Counted from the stretch's first letter, positions 7,696 to 16,390 are shown. The stretch is 48,143 nt of DNA from Microcystis aeruginosa LEGE 91341 (GCF_015206885.1 NZ_JADEXY010000012.1:1-48143), one strand, 5' to 3'. A program made the numbers and translations. The notes: generated from the letters alone by a model not told the origin.

Positions 7696-7908
7696 ATGTC
7701 TTTTGATCGCACCCCGAACTTTACCGAAAAACTAGCAACCGATCCCGATTTTCGTTTAAAGGTTTTGGACGAAATCGCTAACGATGACGAACTCAAAGAC
7801 TTAACCGAAGAAGACTTAAAAGCGATCGTCGGGGGATGGCTGAACAAACACCAAATATACGGCTCTCCTTATCTGCGTGATTGGTTCCTAAATATAAACA
7901 TAGAATAA
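7696..7908 (+). CDS. RiPP precursor 3, short leader, Ile-Tyr-Gly core
   Basis: This 70-residue precursor starts after a strong AAGGAG. The 47-residue leader is a shortened Nif11-like form (FTEKLATDPDFRLKVL) and ends LKDLTEEDLKAIVGG, almost identical to the leader end of precursor 2. The 23-residue core contains HQIYGSPYLRDWF, with Ile-Tyr-Gly-Ser-Pro as the predicted splice site. The stop at 7906-7908 lies only 5 bases before the radical SAM start, which has no good ribosome-binding site. Translation of the enzyme therefore probably depends on ribosomes leaving this precursor. This is the most intact X-Tyr-Gly substrate of the set, being directly coupled to the enzyme and not interrupted. Confidence 0.88.
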   Translation: MSFDRTPNFTEKLATDPDFRLKVLDEIANDDELKDLTEEDLKAIVGGWLNKHQIYGSPYLRDWFLNINIE

Positions 7909-7913
7909 TTCCA

Positions 7914-9164
7914 ATGACCGAATACCGTCGCATCAGCTACGCCGTCTGGGAAATCACCCTAAAATGTAACCTCGCCTGTCAGCATTGCGGTTCCCGCGCC
8001 GGCCACACCCGTAGCCACGAACTTACCACTGAAGAGGCCCTCGATCTCGTCCGTCAACTGGCCGAAGTGGGCATCAAAGAAGTCACCCTGATCGGGGGAG
8101 AAGCCTTCCTCCGTCCCGACTGGCTCGATATCGCCCGGGCGATCACCGACGCGGGCATGATCTGCGGTGTCACTACCGGCGGCTACGGCATCACCCTCGA
8201 CACCGCCCAAAAGATGAAAGACGCGGGGATCAAAGTCGTCTCTGTTTCCGTGGACGGATTAGAAACTACCCACGATCGCCTGCGGGGGAAAGCCGGCTCT
8301 TGGCAATGGGCTTTCCGCACCATGGGCCACCTCAAACAAGCCGGTATCCCCTTCGGTTGCAATACCCAGATCAATCGTCTTTCTGCCCCCGAATTTCCCC
8401 GAATCTACGAAAAAATCCGCGATGCGGGCGTATTTGCCTGGCAGATCCAGTTAACCGTCCCGATGGGGAACGCAGCCGATAATTCGGAGATTCTCCTGCA
8501 ACCCTACGAACTCCTAGAACTATACCCGATGCTCGCCCGTGTCACCGAGCGAGCGCGACGCGAGGGGATAGACGTACAACCGGGCAACAATATCGGCTAT
8601 TACGGCCCCTACGAACGTTTATTGCGGGGGGGGGACGCGTGGACATTCTGGCAGGGCTGTAGTGCTGGACTGGCGGCACTGGGTATCGAGGCCGACGGTG
8701 CGATCAAAGGCTGTCCCTCCCTTCCCACCGCAGCCTATACCGGGGGCAATATCCGCGATCGCTCCCTGCGCCAGATTATCGAAGAGGCCGAAGAACTGCG
8801 CTTCAACCTCGGCGCGGGAACCCCGAAGGGAACCGATCACCTCTGGGGATTCTGTAAAACCTGCGAGTTCGCCGAACTCTGCCGCGGTGGTTGTAGTTGG
8901 ACTGCTCATGTTTTCTTTGATCGCCGGGGGAACAATCCCTACTGTCACCACCGGGCGTTAAAACAAGCGGAGAAGGGAATCCGAGAGAGATTCTACCTCG
9001 ATCACCCCGCAGCGGGAATTCCCTTCGATAACGGCCAATTTGCGCTGGTAGAAGAACCCTTCCATTCTCCCCTAGCCAATGATCCCCTCGCCTTCAGTGC
9101 CGACGCGATCCAATGGCCGGAAAGCTGGCAAAACAAAACCCCCGTACTCACCCCCACAATCTAA
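7914..9164 (+). CDS. Radical SAM/SPASM peptide maturase, splicease-like
   Basis: This 416-residue enzyme should bind the SAM-cleaving 4Fe-4S cluster at Cys18, Cys22 and Cys25 (CNLACQHC, CX3CX2C) and SAM at the GGE motif (LIGGEAFLRP). The C-terminal SPASM region has seven cysteines for auxiliary clusters: 249, 267, 314, 317, 323, 327 and 344, including CKTCEFAELCRGGC. The family modifies ribosomal peptides. With X-Tyr-Gly precursors immediately upstream, the best specific guess is a PlpX-type splicease that excises tyramine to give an alpha-keto-beta-amino residue. The open frame could start at 7881 inside precursor 3; the ATG at 7914 is preferred because it gives the usual short N-terminus. 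The gene is clearly G/C-rich at third positions compared with downstream genes. It might instead form thioether or C-C crosslinks. Confidence 0.88.
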   Translation: MTEYRRISYAVWEITLKCNLACQHCGSRAGHTRSHELTTEEALDLVRQLAEVGIKEVTLIGGEAFLRPDWLDIARAITDAGMICGVTTGGYGITLDTAQKMKDAGIKVVSVSVDGLETTHDRLRGKAGSWQWAFRTMGHLKQAGIPFGCNTQINRLSAPEFPRIYEKIRDAGVFAWQIQLTVPMGNAADNSEILLQPYELLELYPMLARVTERARREGIDVQPGNNIGYYGPYERLLRGGDAWTFWQGCSAGLAALGIEADGAIKGCPSLPTAAYTGGNIRDRSLRQIIEEAEELRFNLGAGTPKGTDHLWGFCKTCEFAELCRGGCSWTAHVFFDRRGNNPYCHHRALKQAEKGIRERFYLDHPAAGIPFDNGQFALVEEPFHSPLANDPLAFSADAIQWPESWQNKTPVLTPTI

Positions 9165-9166
9165 CC

Positions 9167-9304
9167 ATGAACGAGAACCCGAACCCTATCCCCGCCATCC
9201 TACCCCGATCGGCGTGGGAGAGCCAGATCGCCTATCTCCGGGCTGTATTCCGGGCGAAAAAAGCACTAGATGAAATTGAACGAATTCAGAACGAGAAGAC
9301 ATGA
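9167..9304 (+). CDS. 45-residue protein downstream of the radical SAM enzyme
   Basis: This frame starts 2 bases after the maturase stop, in the same direction, and encodes a 45-residue, mostly helical protein. It has a proline-rich start (PNPIPAILPRSAW) and a charged amphipathic helix with YLRAVFRAKKALDEIERIQ. The tight spacing argues for a real, coupled gene. PlpX-type spliceases are reported to need a small partner encoded next to them (PlpY in Pleurocapsa), and this gene sits where such a partner is expected. I cannot confirm sequence similarity to PlpY. It could also be a short structural helper or a fragment. Confidence 0.6.
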   Translation: MNENPNPIPAILPRSAWESQIAYLRAVFRAKKALDEIERIQNEKT

Positions 9305-9346
9305 ACGCTCGATCGATCTAATCTGTAGCTGCTAACCCCTCATCCC

Positions 9347-10141
9347 TCACTGAATCGCCTGTTTTAAACTACGGCAGAATTCTTCGAGGGATTTTAACCC
9401 ATCGCTGGGGGAATTATCGGCCAGACGTTTAACCATGGCACTGCCGACAATTACCGCGTCAGCCCCCCAGTTTTTCACCTGTAGTGCCTGTGTCGGGTCA
9501 GAAATGCCAAATCCTACCCCGACGGGTTTATCGGTGACAGAACGGATAGAATCGAGCAATTCCTCCACTCTGGTGGCCACTTGATTCCGCATTCCCGTCA
9601 CTCCCGTGACACTAACCAGATAAATAAAACCTTGGGATTGCCGGGCGATCGCTTGTATTCGTTCCGGGGGACTGGTAGGCGCTACCAATAAAATCACTTC
9701 AATTCCCTTAGCGGCAGCTGGTTGCAGCAGACTTTCCGCTTCCTCTAGGGGTAAATCGGGAACCACCAAACCACTCACCCCGGCTGCTTTAATTTGGTCT
9801 AAAAAGACATCTATCCCGCGATGATAGATGGGATTATAGTAAGTAAACAGAATAATCGGAGCTTTCACCTCTCCCTGGGCATTTTTGACGATTTCTAGCA
9901 CATCTTCCAACTTGACACCCCGATTTAAAGCGCGGGTGGCTGCCGCTTGAATAACTGGACCATCCGCAAGAGGATCGGAATAGGGAACCCCCAACTCGAT
10001 CAGATCGGCCCCTGCCCGGTCTAAAATGCGTAAAGCTTGGGCAGTGGTAGATAAATCGGGATCACCGGCAGTAATAAAGGGAATTAAGGCACAATTCCCC
10101 TGGGAACGGAGAGAACGAAAACACTCGGAAACAGCAGTCAT
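9347..10141 (-). CDS. trpA: Tryptophan synthase alpha chain
   Basis: This cytoplasmic enzyme cleaves indole-3-glycerol phosphate to indole and glyceraldehyde-3-phosphate, passing indole to TrpB. The 264-residue TIM barrel is full length. It shows the catalytic glutamate and aspartate motifs [16 protein letters not shown], the loop [11 protein letters not shown], and the phosphate-binding GFGISDP and VGSAMVKR. No other trp gene is adjacent, as is usual in cyanobacteria, where the pathway genes are scattered. It converges on the peptide cluster 42 bases from its last gene and so marks the cluster's right edge. Confidence 0.98.
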   Translation of the reverse strand: MTAVSECFRSLRSQGNCALIPFITAGDPDLSTTAQALRILDRAGADLIELGVPYSDPLADGPVIQAAATRALNRGVKLEDVLEIVKNAQGEVKAPIILFTYYNPIYHRGIDVFLDQIKAAGVSGLVVPDLPLEEAESLLQPAAAKGIEVILLVAPTSPPERIQAIARQSQGFIYLVSVTGVTGMRNQVATRVEELLDSIRSVTDKPVGVGFGISDPTQALQVKNWGADAVIVGSAMVKRLADNSPSDGLKSLEEFCRSLKQAIQ

Positions 10142-10404
10142 CGAAAATTACTGGAGACATAAAGCACCGTCTATTATCTCATGGCGGGGAATAGCTCCTT
10201 GCTAGTTGCCGCAAGCTCAGGTAAAGAATTTTTCAAGTAATACTTAAGGAATATTGACAAAATGGTGATCGAGGATAGAATGAGCGCAGTCTGATAGTTT
10301 TGAGAAAATCTCTTCTATAAACTGGTTTTCATTCCGCTTTTTCCGGTACAAAATAGGACTACTGCCCGATCGGGTTGCGTATAATCAAACACCATACCAT
10401 ATCT

Positions 10405-11322
10405 ATGTTTTCCATTTACATTCTCACCCATAACGAAGAAATTGATATTGCCCCCTGTGTAGAATCGGCACTTCTATCCGATGATGTGATTGTGGTTGAC
10501 TCCTACAGTAGCGATCGCACAGTAGAGATCGCTTCTCGTTATCCAGTGCGCGTGATTCAGCATCAATTCGAGAGTCATGGTAAACAAAGAACTTGGATGT
10601 TAGAAAATATCGAGACTAAATACGACTGGGTTTATATTCTCGAAGCAGATGAAAGGATGACACCCCAACTCTACGCAGAATGTCTGCGTGCCACGCAACA
10701 ACAGGAATTTACTGGTTTTTATGTGGCCGAAAGAGTTATGTTTATGGGAACTTGGATCCGTCGCAGCACCCAGTATCCCCGTTATCAAATGCGTCTATTT
10801 AGAAAAGATCAAGTCTGGTTTAGCGATTATGGTCACACGGAAAGGGAAGAATGTCGAGGGAAAACCTCTTTTTTAGAAGAAACCTATCCCCACTATACCT
10901 GTAGTAAAGGTTTAAGTCGTTGGATTGAAAAACATAATCGTTACTCTACTGATGAAGCAGCAGAAACCCTACATCAGTTGGCTAACGGGGGTGTTAGTTG
11001 GAAAAATTTATTTTTTGGTGAAACCGAAGTAGATAGACGGAGAGCTTTAAAAGATTTATCCCTACGATTGCCTTTTCGTCCCTTACTTCGTTGGTTTTAT
11101 ATGTATTTTATCCTAGCAGGAATTCTCGATGGTAAAGCTGGTTTTGCTTGGTGTACTCTGCAAGCTTTTTATGAGTATTTGATCCTCTTAAAAGTGGCGG
11201 AAATGAAACAGGGTTTACCCACTCCCCCCGAAGTTAGAAATCGTTTTCATACCCCGCACAATAGTAACAATAGTAATTCCCATAGGTCTGGTTTCGTCTC
11301 CCTAAAAGGAAAAGCCGATTAA
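10405..11322 (+). CDS. Family 2 glycosyltransferase
   Basis: This 305-residue enzyme has the GT-A start FSIYILTHNEEIDIAPCVES, the nucleotide-binding VDSYSSDRTVEIA and an acidic ILEADER site in the place of DxD. The middle region YQMRLFRKDQVWFSDYGH followed by EERE/ECRGK resembles LPS core glycosyltransferases of the WaaE type. The C-terminus has a hydrophobic stretch (LLRWFYMYFILAGILDG) likely to lie on the membrane. Start: the ATG at 10405 gives a family-like N-terminus, while a TTG at 10375 would add ten unlikely residues. It stands alone, so the sugar and acceptor are unknown; cell-surface glycan synthesis is inferred. Confidence 0.9.
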   Translation: MFSIYILTHNEEIDIAPCVESALLSDDVIVVDSYSSDRTVEIASRYPVRVIQHQFESHGKQRTWMLENIETKYDWVYILEADERMTPQLYAECLRATQQQEFTGFYVAERVMFMGTWIRRSTQYPRYQMRLFRKDQVWFSDYGHTEREECRGKTSFLEETYPHYTCSKGLSRWIEKHNRYSTDEAAETLHQLANGGVSWKNLFFGETEVDRRRALKDLSLRLPFRPLLRWFYMYFILAGILDGKAGFAWCTLQAFYEYLILLKVAEMKQGLPTPPEVRNRFHTPHNSNNSNSHRSGFVSLKGKAD

Positions 11323-11436
11323 CATTTAACCATGATTAATCAGCCGGCAATCACCTAACAACAACCTAGGGACAAAAAACAATGCCAATCCACCTACTCA
11401 GTGGTTAATTTTCACGGGGAATACAGCCGTTCGACT

Positions 11437-11769
11437 TCACTCAATAGTTACTTGACTGGTATCGACGCTGGTTGCCCCATGGACTTTACTGGCAATTACT
11501 ACCATTTTATTTAAAGTCGCCTGATTGGAAACCCTGCCTTTTAGTACAACTTTACCACCAGTTTGAGCGACCCACAATTTGTCTTCATCAGCTAAATCCG
11601 GTGTCTCGTCAAAAGCTAAAACTACTCGTTTAGCTAGTCCGCTTTCGTCGTATTTTCCATCTAATCCGACTCTTTCGGGGGGAATACCCGCAGCAGCGGC
11701 TTTTCCTGCGATCGCACTAGCGGCATCTGCCGGTTTATCTAAGCCAAAAATTCTTTTTAACCAATCCAT
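11437..11769 (-). CDS. BON-domain protein
   Basis: This 110-residue protein has a predicted helical N-terminus (MDWLKRIFGL, then an Ala-rich helix) and a C-terminal BON domain at about 65-110, recognised by VAQTGGKVVLKGRVSNQATLNKMVVIASKVHGA with its central conserved glycine. BON domains bind phospholipid or act in envelope stress proteins such as OsmY. A GTG nine bases upstream lies too close to the AGGAG; the ATG at 11769 has 8-base spacing and is preferred. No signal peptide is visible, unlike OsmY. It follows the HdrB-like gene on the same strand by 22 bases. Confidence 0.85.
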   Translation of the reverse strand: MDWLKRIFGLDKPADAASAIAGKAAAAGIPPERVGLDGKYDESGLAKRVVLAFDETPDLADEDKLWVAQTGGKVVLKGRVSNQATLNKMVVIASKVHGATSVDTSQVTIE

Positions 11770-11791
11770 TGCTAACACTCCTGATTGAGTT

Positions 11792-12721
11792 CTAAAACCC
11801 CAATTTCTTTAAGAGGGATTTAGTGGAAACGATGTGTCGATCTAATCCTAAACGATCGGGACTGACTCCCACCGCTAAAGCGACTAATTGGGAAAAATGT
11901 AACACAGGTAAACCCAAACTTCGATTGATCGCTTTTGCCACTTCCGGTTGTCGGGAATCAAGATTAAGATGGCATAAAGGACAAGGGGTGACTAAACAAT
12001 CGGCCCCCGCTGCCATGGCCTCTAAAATGTGTTTTCCTGCCATTTGGAACGATTGGGTGGTGGCATAACTGGACAGGGGCCAACCACAGCATTGAGTGCG
12101 TCCTTGATAATAAATCGGATTTGCTCCCACCGCTCGAAAGACATTTTCTAGGGATTCCGGCTGAAAGGGATTATCGTAGGGAAGAGTATCCTGGGCCCGC
12201 AGGAGATAACAACCATAAAAACTGGCACAATTTAAGCCTGATAAGGGACGAATCACCTTAGCCGCCAGATTATCTAAGCCATAATCGCCCACAATTGCCC
12301 AGAGTAGGTGCTTAACCGTCGTCGTACCTTGGTAGGGGGAACAATGTTCTTTCTGTAAATAATTATTAACTTCCTCAACATAATCGGGATTATTATGCTT
12401 TGCTTCCTTCAAGCGCTCATCCACATGACCGATCACCCCTTGACAGGTGCTACAGTGAGTCAACAGGGGTAAATTGAGGGCTTCTGCTAGGGCAATATTG
12501 CGAGCATTGACGGCATCTTCCAATAGTTGCGAATCTTCCTTATAGGTTCCCGAACCACAACAGGCAGCTTTTTTGAGTTCGACTAAATTAATCCCCAAAG
12601 CTTCCGTCAGGGCTGCCGTGGATAAATATAGTTCCCGACAGGCACCTTGGGCGACACAACCGGGAAAATAAGCATACTGGAGATTGTTGACTGTCATGGA
12701 TTCTAGGAAATTACTACTCAT
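11792..12721 (-). CDS. HdrB-like CCG-domain oxidoreductase subunit
   Basis: This 309-residue protein has two cysteine-rich CCG domains. The first has [18 protein letters not shown] and HCSTC; the second has [17 protein letters not shown] and TPCPLC. In methanogen HdrB these ligate an unusual Fe-S cluster at the heterodisulfide site. In cyanobacteria and other bacteria, related subunits belong to type E succinate dehydrogenase/fumarate reductase or other quinone-linked complexes. No SdhA/B-like gene is adjacent, so the partner is unknown. The second Met (12697) is an alternative start eight residues in; neither has a convincing ribosome-binding site. Confidence 0.88.
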   Translation of the reverse strand: MSSNFLESMTVNNLQYAYFPGCVAQGACRELYLSTAALTEALGINLVELKKAACCGSGTYKEDSQLLEDAVNARNIALAEALNLPLLTHCSTCQGVIGHVDERLKEAKHNNPDYVEEVNNYLQKEHCSPYQGTTTVKHLLWAIVGDYGLDNLAAKVIRPLSGLNCASFYGCYLLRAQDTLPYDNPFQPESLENVFRAVGANPIYYQGRTQCCGWPLSSYATTQSFQMAGKHILEAMAAGADCLVTPCPLCHLNLDSRQPEVAKAINRSLGLPVLHFSQLVALAVGVSPDRLGLDRHIVSTKSLLKKLGF

Positions 12722-13013
12722 TGCCTATCTACCATCTTGCCCCCCTTCCCCCCTGTCATCACTAAAGTGATGGAATTTCTTAACAGACAGTCTTTTGTGA
12801 GCTGCTCCCAACAAGTGTAGGGTAGTTTGTCCCTAGAGATAATATCCAAAAAGGAGGAGAGCCATCTCAACAGTATAATGGCTCTCCTTGAGAAAAATTG
12901 TTGTCCTGAGGAGTCGGTTGTACGAATGGGAATCTGCCCAGTCAAGAGGTGATTTACTGGTAGAATTGAGATTGTAGCCAAGAAATTACGGCGGGAAACC
13001 CTATTTTGTCTGC

Positions 13014-13364
13014 TTACGCCGCTTGGGGGAGGGTGATGACAGCACCAAAGTCAGCACGGCTAGGGAAAATCGAGAGAACCCGGTCCAGTTGGGTTAATTC
13101 AAAGATAATCTTGACTGAAGGTGGAATAGAACAGATATTGAAGGATTTTTCTTGACTTTGAGCCAGACGAAAGGCGGTAACTAAAGCCATTAATCCGGCA
13201 CTGTCGAGGAATTCCACCCTACTCATGTCCACGAGAAAAGTGATAGAGCTATTCTGGTTCACCAGATTGGTGAGCTGCTCTTGAAATTCTAGGACGTTAG
13301 CGGCGGTAATATAGCCACTTGGCTCAAATAGAGCAATTTCTGGGACTTTTACAGGACTTTTCAT
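13014..13364 (-). CDS. STAS-domain anti-sigma factor antagonist
   Basis: This 116-residue single STAS domain has FEPSGYITAANVLEFQEQL and the hallmark VDMSRVEFLDSAGLMALVTAF, in which the Ser of DSAGL is the site phosphorylated by a partner kinase in SpoIIAA-like proteins. It is probably part of a partner-switching system affecting sigma factors or other targets, but no kinase or phosphatase gene is near. The gene stands alone between non-coding stretches of 292 and 359 bases. Confidence 0.92.
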   Translation of the reverse strand: MKSPVKVPEIALFEPSGYITAANVLEFQEQLTNLVNQNSSITFLVDMSRVEFLDSAGLMALVTAFRLAQSQEKSFNICSIPPSVKIIFELTQLDRVLSIFPSRADFGAVITLPQAA

Positions 13365-13723
13365 GGCTGGGCTTTGAAATTCATAAATGAACCTTTTAAC
13401 TGGAAATCAGATAACGCTATTATGTCCTAACTTTCTGAGTTTGTAACCTTGGTCTTGATCAATTTTCCCTCTCCTGAAAAGATTAATCTTTTTTTAATCT
13501 TGACCCCTATAGGGAGGAACCAATTTTAGGTTAACCTTAGGATTCTAGTGGTAAAGAGGAACAGTGGTCAGGACTGACTAGGGTGAACATCAGGGGAAAG
13601 TCGTTAGGTTTAAGCTCTAACTCCGAATAACTAAGGATGACCCAGGATTATACTGGTGTTTTTGCTAAAATAAAGTAAAGCAGGATACAGAAACTAGATT
13701 TATTGAGCTAGAGTAAGGAAATT
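13365..13723. other. Non-coding region between divergent genes
   Basis: This 359-base stretch must contain promoters for the STAS gene to the left and the small gene to the right. I see no open frame, structured RNA or mobile element in it. The region 13490-13530 has a CCTATAGG palindrome but nothing larger. Confidence 0.4.
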
Positions 13724-13918
13724 GTGGATACCCAGCCGACTATCCGCCAATTAGTGGAAAAAGCCCTATATTATCGTCAAATCACGCCAGAAATTGAAAA
13801 CGGAATTAATGAACTCCTCGCTCGTCTTGGCTACGTTTCTGATGTGGATTACGAGGCCCTCGAGTTACTCATGGATGAAATGGACGAAGGCCGGATTAAT
13901 CTCGTTCCGCGTCGGTAA
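13724..13918 (+). CDS. Small conserved-looking protein, 64 residues
   Basis: It starts with GTG after AAGGA at suitable spacing. The product is acidic and helical, with IRQLVEKALYYRQITPEIENGINELLARLG and a tail VDYEALELLMDEMDEG ending in basic VPRR. I recall similar short proteins in cyanobacteria but know no function. The amphipathic helices suggest a protein-protein adaptor. It is followed at once by heptamer repeats. Confidence 0.65.
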   Translation: MDTQPTIRQLVEKALYYRQITPEIENGINELLARLGYVSDVDYEALELLMDEMDEGRINLVPRR

Positions 13919-13920
13919 CT

Positions 13921-13983
13921 TCAGTTATCAGTTATCAGTTATCAGTTATCAGTGGTGAGTTTTCAGTGGTGAGTTTTCAGTTC
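13921..13983. repeat. Heptamer tandem repeat (CAGTTAT)
   Basis: Four copies of CAGTTAT run from 13922, followed by two copies of a GTGAGTTTTCAGTG-like unit. The same heptamer, in either orientation, recurs at 16776-16816 and 18262-18318. This is the short tandem repeat class known from cyanobacteria. Confidence 0.85.
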
Positions 13984-14188
13984 ACTGATGGCCTTTCGGT
14001 TCCTGCTTATGCAATGGACGGGGTTATAAGGGATGATTTAGCGATCACCCGCTCGAACCGAACCTAGTAACGAAGAACCTGACTTTACTGATGACTGTTT
14101 ACTGAACAATCCCCCAAAACCCAATTTCCCCAAATTTCCCCAAATTAATATAATTAACTTCAGGCTTTCTCTTAACCTGATTTTTTCC

Positions 14189-14533
14189 ATGATTCCTTTA
14201 ACTCTTAATCTTTTGCAAGGTTCCGTTACTTTTCGTTTCAGTCCCAGTGCTGCTCTGGATTTGCAAAGGGAAATTAACATTTTACTTGATCGCCTGAAAG
14301 CGATCGCCAGTAATGCTGCTAGTGGGGGTAAACCCCAACCCCAAAAACCGCTGGAATATCAGCACACTGGTGATGTATTTCTGGAAGTGTTTTGTAATCC
14401 CAATATTTATCCGAATCCTTTTTCGGCTAAAGTTTTGTTAACGGTTCGCGATGATCGCCTACGCTTAACCACAGAAGCAGAATTAACCCGTGTGATCGAA
14501 GATTTAGAGCGTTATATAGACCAAAATAGTTAG
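14189..14533 (+). CDS. Hypothetical protein, 114 residues
   Basis: This protein is not recognised by family. It is cytoplasmic and has a beta-rich start (LTLNLLQGSVTFRF), a helix DLQREINILLDRLKAI, a flexible SGGKPQPQKP linker, and a C-terminal half with EVFCNPN and VLLTVRDDRLRLTTEAELTRVIEDLERYI. It precedes the DUF790 gene on the same strand by 78 bases, so the two may be co-transcribed. I recall similar proteins in cyanobacteria only. Confidence 0.7.
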   Translation: MIPLTLNLLQGSVTFRFSPSAALDLQREINILLDRLKAIASNAASGGKPQPQKPLEYQHTGDVFLEVFCNPNIYPNPFSAKVLLTVRDDRLRLTTEAELTRVIEDLERYIDQNS

Positions 14534-14611
14534 AAGTGGGGGATTTTTGGGGTTTTGACCTTTCCTTGTCGTCCCACCTTTCCCCATCTGACTATTCTTC
14601 TCTAGCTTGCC

Positions 14612-15826
14612 ATGTTACCGACCGATTTATTGATTTCCCGTCAAAATGGCGAGACAATTATTCCCAAACGCTTACCGATCGCTCCTGATTATCTGGCGAT
14701 CGCTAAAGAACAAATCACCTGTTTTCAGGAAAGTATCGGGGAAACTAAGGGAGAATTAAGCCAAAAACTCCTAATCTTGGAGGGAGACAGTCCCGATTAT
14801 AAAATTAAACGGGGATTTGCTCACCTATTAACCAATCATTTTGCCACCTTTGAGATTATTAGTCCCTTAGAACCGCAGGAATTAAGAAAAAGAGTTTTTG
14901 AACAAGCGGCCAACTTTGTTCCTATTCCCCAAAATCGATCGCTAATTCTGGAGAAAATTGCCCAGCAACTCAGCCAAGAATTAAATCAAGAAATTTTTCC
15001 AGTAGCTCTAGAAAAAGGACTCTATGCTGATTTAGCGGAGAATAAAATTCTCACTCAATTTGATGCTCCCACCCCCGAAAACTTAATTAATCGTTTTAAC
15101 CTCTCGCAAATTCAAGGGATTTTTTATCGGGCCAGTTATTTAATTATCAACGTCCACCGCAATGATCCGGGTGAATATAAATATCTCTTTCGCTATCTAA
15201 AACTATTTCGTTTAATGACTTATATCGAAGGGGATGCCGACACGGGATTTACTATTACTATCGATGGTCCCACCAGTTTATTTAAAGCTAACAGTCGTTA
15301 TGGCATTGAAATCGCTAAATTAATTCCTGCCTTACTCCATGTGACTCACTGGAATTTGAAGGCACAATTACAGTATAAAGATTCCTATACAGGAACTATT
15401 AAAAAACAACAGTTTAATTTAGAGGATAACTGTGGTCTGGTATCCCACTATTCCCCGGGTAAACCCTACGATAGTATGTTAGAGGAATCTTTCGCTAAAC
15501 GTTGGTTACAGTTAAAAACTGAATGGCAGTTAGAAAGGGAAGTGGATTTAGTGCCTTTACCCGGAGGAGTGATGATTCCCGATTTCCGTTTAGTGCATCC
15601 CGATGGTCGCGTTTTTCTCCTCGAAATTGTTGGTTATTGGCGACCAGAATACCTACAAAAGAAATTTTTACAGGTTAAATCGGCCCAAGCAAATAATCTA
15701 ATTTTAGCCGTATCGGAACGGTTAAATCTAGAAAAAGCTGGCGTTAAATTTCAAAACCTACCCGCTCAGGTTATCTGGTTTAAAGATAAATTATCACCCC
15801 AAGCAGTGTTAGAAGTTTTAAATTAA
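14612..15826 (+). CDS. DUF790 family protein, Bax1-like nuclease
   Basis: This 404-residue protein has the DUF790 N-terminus (MLPTDLLISRQNGETIIPK) and a C-terminal PD-(D/E)XK-like nuclease core: SMLEESFAKRW, then VMIPDFRLVHPDG and FLLEIVGYWRPEYLQKK. The Glu, the Asp of IPDF and the Glu of LLEIVG are the likely metal ligands, with Lys downstream. Archaeal Bax1 is a DUF790 nuclease that works with the XPB helicase in DNA repair. No XPB gene is visible here. The function in this organism is inferred from the family. Confidence 0.88.
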   Translation: MLPTDLLISRQNGETIIPKRLPIAPDYLAIAKEQITCFQESIGETKGELSQKLLILEGDSPDYKIKRGFAHLLTNHFATFEIISPLEPQELRKRVFEQAANFVPIPQNRSLILEKIAQQLSQELNQEIFPVALEKGLYADLAENKILTQFDAPTPENLINRFNLSQIQGIFYRASYLIINVHRNDPGEYKYLFRYLKLFRLMTYIEGDADTGFTITIDGPTSLFKANSRYGIEIAKLIPALLHVTHWNLKAQLQYKDSYTGTIKKQQFNLEDNCGLVSHYSPGKPYDSMLEESFAKRWLQLKTEWQLEREVDLVPLPGGVMIPDFRLVHPDGRVFLLEIVGYWRPEYLQKKFLQVKSAQANNLILAVSERLNLEKAGVKFQNLPAQVIWFKDKLSPQAVLEVLN

Positions 15827-15900
15827 AAGGTTAAGAAGCTAAAAGCGGAAGTATGATTTAATACTCCCGCTTCGGTTTAATCAGACTAAGTTAACCTTTT
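15825..15900. terminator. Nested hairpin between convergent genes
   Basis: AAAAGGTTAA at 15825-15834 pairs with TTAACCTTTT at 15891-15900. Inside is a second hairpin built on AGCGG..AGTAT / ATACT..CCGCT. It lies between the ends of the DUF790 gene and the small heat-shock gene, and runs of A and T flank it, so it may terminate transcription from both sides. Confidence 0.65.
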
Positions 15901-15928
15901 CGCTTAAGACCAGACAATGAGTGCTACA

Positions 15929-16390
15929 TCATTGAGCAATGGCAGGACTGATGGACACTTTCACCACTTTATTTTTTTCTTCTTCCGCTTTCGGGAGGGT
16001 GAGATTGAGAATACCATCTTTGTATTCAGCAGCCACGTTAGTGTTATCAACCTGAACCGGTAGAGGAATAACCCGATGGAATTTACCATAACGGAATTCA
16101 GTGCGGGTAAATCCTTCTTCTTCGGTTTTAATTTCCGATTTTCTTTCACCATTAATGGTCAGACTATCGGCTGTTACTTCCACGTTGAGGTCTTTGGCTT
16201 CCATACCAGGTATTTCCAGTTTAAGCTGAACTGCCTCTGGCGTTTCGGTCATTTCCGCCGCTGGGATAAAGGATAACCCCACTTTTTCGCCATTGCCTAC
16301 ATCAGTCGGCACAAGACGGTCAAACAAGCGATTCATTTCTTTCTGTAGGCTTTCTACTTCTCTGAAAGGTTCCCAACGTATAAGTGCCAT
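15929..16390 (-). CDS. hspA: Small heat-shock protein, Hsp20/alpha-crystallin
   Basis: This 153-residue ATP-independent chaperone holds unfolding proteins and, in cyanobacteria, also binds thylakoid membranes under heat. The start ALIRWEPFREVESLQKEMNRLFD is the class A N-terminus. The alpha-crystallin domain spans about 45-135 (VQLKLEIPGMEAKDLNVEV, and KYGKFHR-like EFRYGKFHRVIPLP with GILNLTLPK). The C-terminal tail VSISPAIAQ holds an I/V-x-I/V-like anchor. GGAGG lies 8 bases before the ATG at 16390; the GTG three codons earlier overlaps it. A hairpin in the leader is listed separately. Confidence 0.96.
   Translation of the reverse strand: MALIRWEPFREVESLQKEMNRLFDRLVPTDVGNGEKVGLSFIPAAEMTETPEAVQLKLEIPGMEAKDLNVEVTADSLTINGERKSEIKTEEEGFTRTEFRYGKFHRVIPLPVQVDNTNVAAEYKDGILNLTLPKAEEEKNKVVKVSISPAIAQ

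Noticed and set aside
12718-12981. 87-codon minus-strand frame upstream of the HdrB-like gene
   Set aside because: Composition unlike a protein, no recognisable motif, no ribosome-binding site; more likely the leader region.
14038-14280. 80-codon minus-strand frame
   Set aside because: Overlaps the start of the better supported gene at 14189 and the repeat-rich region; no motif.
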